From positions 1,849,001-1,913,000 of the forward strand of contig JASFXZ010000029.1 of NCBI GenBank assembly GCA_032209605.1: a stretch of 64,000 nucleotides of DNA, in the 5' to 3' direction. Shown here piece after piece: positions 57,195-64,000 of this stretch (positions within the stretch are counted from its first letter, which is position 1; every line of letters begins with the position of its first letter). The notes under the pieces were generated by a model, which saw only the letters and a list, made by a program, of their open reading frames with translations, did not search any database and was not told the DNA's origin. This stretch comes from Mactromeris polynyma. Taxonomy: Eukaryota > Mollusca > Bivalvia > Venerida > Mactridae. A program made the position numbers and the translations under genes.

Positions 57195-57493
57195 AGCGGA
57201 TCCGTAGTCCAGTGGTAACGCGCTCGACTAGTAATCCAGGGATCGCATGTTCGATTCCCCGCTCCATCACTGACAGCACTAATAGTCTTTCGGACGAGAC
57301 TTTAAAAAACGAGGACCCGTGTATGATGCTTTACATCGAGCACGTAAAAGAACCAGGGGTGCTTCTGGAACTGGGGCACCTCCTGTATGATGCACTATCC
57401 TCCAAAAATCTAAAATGACTAACATTCTTCTGGAGGCGTCGCCCATATGGGAAACCGGTGGCGACGATAAATAAACGAAAATACAAAAAAAAC
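57195..57493 (+). mobile_element. tRNA-Thr-derived SINE (forward)
   Basis: A box TAGTCCAGTGG, anticodon-loop CTAGTAA (Thr AGT), B box TGTTCGATTCC. Body GGACCCGTGTATGATGC, ACCAGGGGTGCTTCTGGAAC, GGAAACCGGTGGCGACG, tail ATAAATAAACGAAAATAC. The sister copy is at 3.77 kb. Confidence 0.92.
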
Positions 57494-57535
57494 ATTGTTA
57501 CTGTCTAATTTAACGATTATTTCGGACGCACGATA

Positions 57536-57585
57536 TATTGTATCGATATATAGTATCGATATATAGTATCGATATATAAGATCGT
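57536..57585. repeat. Short palindromic tandem repeat
   Basis: Three copies of TATCGATATATAG, each self-complementary in its TATCGATA core. Confidence 0.9.
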
Positions 57586-58092
57586 ATTTAGTCGAGAAGA
57601 GTAGTGTTTTTACTCTATCTCTTATGTATCATAAAATGTGTGTATAAACGTGGGTTTCTCTTTACCATGTGACGTCATTGACAAATAGCAGGCATGGCAT
57701 GACCGTGATTGTAAAATGGAAAACCCCCCAGAAATTTAACCAATCAAATAAATGTAGCATGCACTGTAATTTTGAACCCAATGACGTTGAACCAATCCTG
57801 GTAAAGTATTGTATTGAAAAGACGTTTTGGCCAACAGTGCGGCAACTCATTATGTGGGTGTCTAATTACCATTACCACACAGTCAGTTAATGCACTGTGT
57901 CCTTTGATAATTTAGTCCCTCCCCTTGACTTAACTTTGACTTTAGCTCCACCTCTCCAGATGCTTCACTACAATATTCAATGAAGTCAACCGAAACCATG
58001 ATACAATCAATGTAATTGTTAAAATATTTCAGTAACGATTATAAGCCGTTCTGTCGACCTAACCAGTGTTATTGTATTTTCGTGGTGTACAG
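57586..58092. other. No recognisable feature
   Basis: Overlapping ORFs of 62 and 73 codons on opposite strands (57662-57890) are unsupported. Confidence 0.35.
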
Positions 58093-58320
58093 TGGCTTCC
58101 ATGGTCGAGTTGTTATAATCGTTGACTTCCTATCAATTGCCTCTTACCACTGCGGGTTCGAATCTTATCCAGTCATCCAGCTTTTTTTCTAAAGGGCGGT
58201 TGTTGTACAAAGGCGTCCGGCCGGCATCTTCCTCCACCCATATAACAAGAATTGTTTTAACATGACCCCTACAAATTACGGTGTATATACTCGTATGTAA
58301 TGTCTGTGTTTGAACTTGCC
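58093..58320 (+). mobile_element. Decayed tRNA-like SINE, weak
   Basis: CATGGTCGAGTTGTTATAA (A-box-like) and GCGGGTTCGAATCTTA (B-box-like) are about 60 bp apart, followed by a body with no second copy in the window. Confidence 0.35.
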
Positions 58321-58371
58321 ACGGGGTATAAGCAACACCAACGTTTTACAATGGATAGACATAAACTTTAC

Positions 58372-58734
58372 CTTTTAGTTCTAGGAGCTCAAGAAGTTCA
58401 CTAAGCATAGACTCATCTCGATCGAGTTGAGCTTGAAAGTCGTCATGTGAGTAAGGCTTTGTAAGATCGAATATTCCATTGTGTTTTCCGTAATTGCCGA
58501 ATGGGTCCTTTGCTCCTGGGACAATGTTGGACATTTCATCTTTCACCGTCTCTGATGGAATGTTCGGTAAGTCGTCGAAGGGCGGTAACTCTGCTTTCTC
58601 TGATAATGAATTTAAATCGATTGCCCCGTCATCATAAGTGTAGTCAGGTATTTCACTGTTCATGTTTAAGAATATTGGGTCATTGAACAATGCGTCCAGA
58701 TCCAGCGTATCGAAGGCGCTTCTTTTAGTAGCAG
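58372..58734 (-). CDS. Internal exon of unidentified minus-strand gene (about 120 codons)
   Basis: Acceptor TTTCCATTTTCAG|CTGC and donor AAAAG|GTAAAG on the minus strand bound an open frame. It is acidic: ATKRSAFDTLDLDALFNDP, IPDYTYDDGAIDLNSLSEKA, DPFGNYGKHNGIFDL, SHDDFQAQLDRDESMLSEL, LELLELK. No domain recognised. Dibasic TKR is followed by SAFDTLDLD, so a processed secreted precursor is conceivable but unproven. Phase (2 bases in, 1 base out) joins without a stop to the exon at 59955-60011. A CRE-rich MITE ends 18 bp upstream of the acceptor. Confidence 0.6.
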
Positions 58735-58752
58735 CTGAAAATGGAAACAAAA

Positions 58753-58991
58753 TGAGCGCCGCTGTACGATTTCCAACATCTTCTTTAAGTGACGTCATTT
58801 CCAAAAAACGTCACACGTGACGTCACCATATACTGACAGTAAGCAATATTTGTCCCATATGGCAATATGAAAACGAAGTGACCATATTGAGTAAATAATG
58901 TTTCTTGCTTGCAAATTGTGACATCACATGTTGCGTTTTCTTTTAATGGCGTCACTTTAAGAAGAGGCTGTAAATCCCACAGCAGCGCTCA
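58753..58991 (+). mobile_element. CRE-rich MITE, copy 4, next to an exon acceptor
   Basis: 239 bp; TGAGCGCCGCTGTACGATTT to AGCAGCGCTCA; CRE sites AAGTGACGTCATTT and CGTGACGTCACC. Ends within the branch-point window of the 58734 exon. Confidence 0.93.
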
Positions 58992-59049
58992 AATGTTGTA
59001 TTTGTCATATGACACATGATGATTTATCAGTGCGACGAGACCGAACAAA

Positions 59050-59232
59050 TACAGTAAGACCTCAATAGTAAGGTTAACCCTTGGTACCATTGAAACATGG
59101 TCTTATTATTGAGGTGGTCTTAATATTGAGGTTGAATAAATAGCAAAACAGTGAAAATGGACTTGAAAATTGTGTTCTTAATTTTAAGGTGGCCTTATCA
59201 TTGAGGCGGTCTTTAAGTGGGGTTTTACGGTA
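59050..59232. mobile_element. MITE 'TACAGTTAAACCTCA' copy 3
   Basis: Ends TACAGTAAGACCTCAATAGT and GGGGTTTTACGGTA; interior ATTGAGGTGGTCTTAATATT and AAAATGGACTTGAAAATTG. Lies in the intron between exons 59955-60011 and 58372-58734. Confidence 0.88.
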
Positions 59233-59954
59233 CAACTGAAAATATGAATGAGCTGGCAGTATTCATTTCTCAATCATTAGTTAAGAGTAGCAATTCTCTC
59301 AATTCCCTTTTAATTAGGCCATACTGGTTTTTATTTTTGTTAAGCGTCAACCGTGGTTCGCAAAACCTAGCTTCCTTTTCGAAAAAGCACACAAAGATAT
59401 TTCGAAAAAAACGCTAAGCCAGATAATAGACGATTTTTCATTACATGTCTAAATGAGGTTAACATGATAAAAATATAACTGAACAACTAGTTTCTTTATA
59501 AAACATTAAAAGTCTCACAGAAAACCTTGTTTGTTTTCACTCACTGTTTTTAAACATGCAAGTTAACAAAAAATATTTACAAAAAACAAGCGTTAATACT
59601 ATGCAGCGGTTACTTCCTTTGTCGATTTGTTATACTTTTTTGACTCAAAGAACTCTAAGAGCTTAAAACCTAGGCGCACGCGTACGCTTATCAAAAATAT
59701 AAAACGTCGAGGCCTAAACTAGTGTACAGACACCAAGTAATTTCTTGGTATTTCAACACAAAACTCATTCATGTATATCTTGATGTAAGTATGTTCAACA
59801 CTTTTTACATTACTTATGTAAACATGCTCTACATGGCTTATACGACTGTTCAGACGCTTAGAAATTTACGATTGACGCCTGTTGGTCTAGAAAGTGGTAT
59901 TATATTTCCTGAATACTAAATTAAAATATACGATATGAAATAAATCTGAAATAC

Positions 59955-60011
59955 CCTGACGGACGTTTCTCCAGAATGGCTTGTCTCTCAGCTTTGACAG
60001 CTTCTTGAGTG
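59955..60011 (-). CDS. 57-bp exon of the unidentified minus-strand gene
   Basis: Acceptor TATTTCTATCGCAG|CACTC and donor TCAGG|GTATTT. The frame compatible with the next exon reads LKKLSKLRDKPFWRNVRQ, strongly basic, followed by Ala formed across the junction (G|CT). The alternative open frame (TQEAVKAERQAILEKRPS) would create a stop at the junction. Confidence 0.5.
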
Positions 60012-61247
60012 CTGCGATAGAAATACATTGATGTGAAAATATTTTTTTTTTGGAACTTTTTATTGCATGGAAAACTCAATAAGTACATGTATAAATGTAA
60101 TAAAATGAATGTCACCATCATAGATAAAACATTACCTGACACATGTTTGAATAAATGGCTTATTAGCTTAAATACATTTATGTACGACGTATATGACTGT
60201 TCTTACGTATTATTGTGTCTACGAACGTTTAGCTATTCTATTTTTACAAGAAGTTAATATTTGAATACGTGGATCTGAAATATCCATATCAATAATAATA
60301 ACACTTATTGTACTTAATAAGAAATTCCACACTTTGAACAGTTAATACAGATCAACACGTTATGTCTACTCAGAAGAACATAAATACTTCAATGAGCATC
60401 TAATATTGTCCAAACTTAATATTTTTGTTAGACAATGACAACTTTCTTCAGGAGTATGTAGACTTTGGCGGTTCAAAATTACAGACTTGAGATGACTCTT
60501 CCGATGAGTGTCCGCGGATTTCGCCTACTATAGCAATTGGCTCTGACGAGCGCCTTGCTAAAAACGTTCGATAACAACTGATGTAAGCTAGTTTAAAAAC
60601 TTAGGTGGTTATAATAAAATATTCCAAAATAACAAAACCTTTGTCTGGAAATCAGTGATATGAAAGATGGCAAATTGTATACTTAAAATGGAATGGAAGT
60701 TACAACGTGCCCAGTGGGTGCAATGAAGAGAAAAAATGATGTAATACTAGACAATCTGACGATTTTTTCAGACAAAACATTACCTCAAGGTGTGCTTTCA
60801 AAATGATAAACAACAACCTTGGATTCAGTATCAGATAATGTGGACATAAGTTTTAAAATAATATTTTTATTTAGAATCCACTATTGATTTATATATTACA
60901 TCTGGAAATTAACGTTTCAGCCTCGCAACAAATACGTAGATGGAGAAACGGAATAGTTTCTAGTCACGTGATTTTTGCTTCATGGACGTATTTTTTGTAA
61001 TAAGATGTATGAATAATGGTTATTATATTTTTCCAACAACAATTGATTTAATAATATACTTATATTCGTTGTGAAATGTATCGTTATATCCCATAGTTAA
61101 TAAATCCATATACTCAATATTTATGTATTTAGTACGTGTTAAGTTTCATCATTGGAAAAAAATCGCTAATTGAATGCAGATTGATTCCTAGAAATTACAA
61201 TTAGACAACGACATCAGAATATCAGAACCTTAAACATGATACTTACA

Positions 61248-61278
61248 TGCGTTCCCAATTTCCACAGATTCATTCAGG
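61248..61278 (-). CDS. 31-bp micro-exon candidate
   Basis: Acceptor TTTTATATTTAG|CCTG and a perfect donor CAT|GTAAGT. Only one frame is open (LNESVELGTH). It ends in phase 0, while the next recognised exon needs one leftover base, so an unseen exon must lie between 60.0 and 61.2 kb if they belong together. Confidence 0.4.
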
Positions 61279-61616
61279 CTAAATATAAAATTAGCTCTGA
61301 CGGTCACTTTTAGTTTTTAACAAAACTAATTTTAGAGGAAAACATGTGTATACTTTTGAGAAAACATTTCTTTCTTAGGCTATCCTTAAAAATGGTTTGT
61401 TTGCGGTTACGCGACGTGATATTTTAACAGCGGGTAGGTTGGTGTTTTTATTGTTTAGTACTGCAATGGCTAAAAGGCCGAAACAAAATTTCATCGATGG
61501 ACCTGAAAAAACTGCAAACAAACAAGTTTATAAGGATGTCCTTATTATTCTTGTGGTTTTGATTTAAAGCTTGCTAAATTTTGATGACTGGAATCATATT
61601 GCAGTTAATTGCTTAC

Positions 61617-61638
61617 CATTTTGAATTTGCGCAGATCT
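61617..61638 (-). CDS. 22-bp micro-exon candidate
   Basis: Acceptor TTCGTATATTTCAG|AGATC and donor AAATG|GTAAGC. Phase is compatible with the 61248-61278 exon (TG|C joins as Cys). Upstream exons and the start codon were not found; they may lie beyond the window. Confidence 0.35.
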
Positions 61639-62252
61639 CTGAAATATACGAAAAATAGTTATTGTATTCTCGTATGTATAAAATGTCAAATGAACATAAT
61701 GCCAACACAATTAAGTAGATTGACATGAATGAGAATTACAAAATGAATGACGTAAGAATATTATCTCAATCCAAACCTCCGACATTTTGAAATGACATGA
61801 TTAACTAGGGCATAGTTTTATAAGTAATCAATCCGAATAACGTCATATCCGAATACGTGTTACATTTAAGTGCGTTTGGGCGATGTTGGTTTTTAGCTGA
61901 AAACTTATAATAACGTCACGTGACTGACCTTATTTCTGTCCGTTTGTGAAGAGACGGACTCTGAGTTGACAAGGAACCCAAATGAAAGGATTAAACACAT
62001 GTATGTTGTACGTATCTTCATTCCTTTGTTGGTATGTTTGATGTTATCACTGAAAATAAAGAATCAACGAATTTACCGATGGCACGCGAAATTTACAACA
62101 AGTTTGTCCATGTTTTGAGGTTGCAGGAAATGAATTGGTTGGTTTAAATGTCATTCGGTGTTCTTAAAATGGTACTGATAAGTTTACTGATGAATAACAT
62201 TTTGATTGAGCGTATATATAGTTTCTTAAAGTCTTAATAGTCTTAAAGAAGT
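61639..62252. other. No recognisable feature
   Basis: AT-rich; possible intron or 5' flank of the minus-strand gene. Confidence 0.35.
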
Positions 62253-62512
62253 GGGCCATGTCCACAAACATTTTAAGACTGAATCTCAGACTTTGACTTT
62301 GAAATTGTACATGTTCATTTTACTCATGCATTGTTATTACAGAACAGATTTTGATAAAACTCGGCAAAAGTGTAGAATGAATAACCAGAAACACTCAAAC
62401 ACAATTTTATCTGTTTAGATACGATGAAAACGAAATGCTGGTAAATTTAACTTTTGCTAATTTAAAGTTTAAGTCTGAATTTCATTCTTAAAATGTTTGT
62501 GATTACGGCCCC
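62253..62512. mobile_element. MITE 'GGGC-GTATTCACAAACG' copy 2
   Basis: Left GGGCCATGTCCACAAACATT then TTAAGACTGAATCTCAGA; right AAAATGTTTGTGATTACGGCCCC. Interior matches the 8.0-kb copy. Confidence 0.85.
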
Positions 62513-64000
62513 AGGTTTATATTCCATTTGAGTTTCCTTCTACATAGACTGCTTTTTGTAAGAATCTTTGCTGTGAGTATCTCCGTATTTTTAAATGCAA
62601 TAAATAAGGCATCGAATTGTAACCTTTTGTAATGAATGTAGCAGTTTTTATTGTCATGAAATAGAAAATATAGGAAGTTGCTGTTTTTTGCTGTTTTTCA
62701 TTCACAAGATTAGATTCGTTTTACGTCATTCCTCCTGTACAATGTATTATGTGGGAATTGAATGTCCAATAAAAAGTGTCATCGTGATTGTATCTTAGAA
62801 TTGATTGTAAGTGTATTGAAATGTCCTGTATAATTATTTGTTTAACTGCGTCTCCAACCTAATCTTTCAAACTTTGTATAGCAACAATAAGAAACGTGCC
62901 GTTTAAATTATAGAAATGTATCTCTTTGAGTAAATTAAGTAGACACGTGGATATTCCTACAGATGATTTTGTAAAAGAATCTAGCAGATTAACAAAGTTA
63001 CGGTTTCTGTCCCGAAGCTCTCCGAACACCCTTTTATATTAATGTTAAGTATCGAATATCAGTAGAATATGCTGCGTGGCTTTAATTAACATTATTCAGT
63101 AACCTTTCACTAAGATAAAACTCGGCTGTAACGATCATATGACGTGCGTACGTTGCTCTACCTAATAATTGTCTCTAATTCCCTCGCGGGATCAAGAGTT
63201 CAGAGGAACATTCTTGTAAACATTCTAACAATTGTAGTTAATTACATAGTACGTACAGAATAAGGTGACAGCTACTTCATATATACTTTACCTATTTTGA
63301 ACCAGTCTGTTGTTAGATGTAGCAAATCAGTTTATTAGTGATTTAGCTTTACTATCATAATGTGTGGTTCAGTAAGAAAATACTACGCTAGTCTATGTTA
63401 TTAGTTGTTGACAGGTTAGCCTGTAATGTAACCTGTTCGTGTTCCATAAAATCTGAGGCGTCAGTCGAGGGTTATATGAATCGGAGACAGTTTATATTCC
63501 CACGTATACCCAGTCAACAACATGTATAACGAATGTATAATACTGCAAATCCAATTTTTCATTAGAACTAAGCTTTAAATGTCATATCTATATATTAGAC
63601 CTATGTAATTTGTAAGGTTTTTGCATTATAAAAATGTTTTGTCTGATTTAATCATGAATAGTCTCAATAATTAAAACGTTTATCCAATGTAACGGAAATA
63701 CTTTTTGTAGACAATTGTATTTATATTTCACTCGCATGTATATTGCCTGTATTGTATACCCCATAATGTATTTCAATACACCGTGTATATCGAATACTAT
63801 ACGCGAGCCTTTAACCAATAAAATTACTGGATTTTTATTTGCAGTATTATAAAATGTGTGATTCTCTAAGCAAACACTATGCAAGTCTATTTAATGCTTG
63901 ATTCTCTAAGAAAATACAAGTAACGCTTACAAACAATGTAGAAACAAGACAAAACTTTCATACAAAGTTAATTGAAACATCACAAAACAGTTGTATAACA
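62513..64000. other. No recognisable gene
   Basis: AT-rich to the end of the window. A 15-bp exon-like segment near 63.29 kb (minus; ACAACAG|ACTGG to AATAG|GTAAAG) was seen but is too short to claim. Confidence 0.35.

Noticed and set aside
60124..60180. Additional minus-strand exon ending at CAG|GTAATG
   Set aside because: The acceptor is weak (TTTAAG) and it could not be joined consistently to flanking exons; a similar GTAATGTTTTGTC context recurs at 60.78 kb.
63280..63320. 15-bp micro-exon on the minus strand (ACAACAG|ACTGG to AATAG|GTAAAG)
   Set aside because: Too short to separate from chance splice-like sequence; cannot be phased to a known exon.

Overview
This is eukaryotic, almost certainly metazoan, DNA. 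It is AT-rich, intron-bearing and crowded with MITEs, tRNA-derived SINEs, minisatellites and LINE/mariner/Tc1 relics. The only confidently modelled host gene is a spliced, secreted trypsin-family protease. The SINE heads and the short-TIR repeats look like those of bivalve or other molluscan genomes, but that placement is a judgement from general knowledge and was not tested.

Layout. 0-20 kb: no convincing host gene. It holds six forward and one reverse copy of an unclassified repeat ('R1'; the reverse copy carries a 30-bp minisatellite), a Tc1-like transposase relic, several foldback MITEs, SINEs and a 38-bp minisatellite. 20.7-29.6 kb: a candidate 8.87-kb mobile element. Its near-identical inverted ends are made of arrays of a 13-bp motif, and a 7-of-8-bp direct repeat flanks it. 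Inside is one 943-codon ORF that joins a DD35E retroviral-type integrase, an OTU cysteine protease, about 33 copies of an 18-bp in-frame repeat and an F-box-like tail. A TATA-like promoter and an untranslated first exon lie upstream. 29.6-34 kb: a 16-bp satellite array and otherwise non-coding DNA.

34.1-43.6 kb: a seven-exon gene for a secreted elastase-like serine protease. Its pro-region carries thirteen 9-residue repeats, and the catalytic His, Asp and Ser sit on three different exons. Its introns hold SINEs, MITEs and a LINE copy that has itself landed inside a MITE. 43.6-58 kb: non-coding, with a complete-length but decayed mariner, a tRNA-like sequence and more MITEs. 58.3-61.7 kb: fragments of a minus-strand gene with very short exons, product not recognised. 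The rest to 64 kb holds one more MITE.

Exon boundaries were chosen by eye from splice consensus, reading phase and protein-family fit. Repeat boundaries are approximate unless TIRs are stated.
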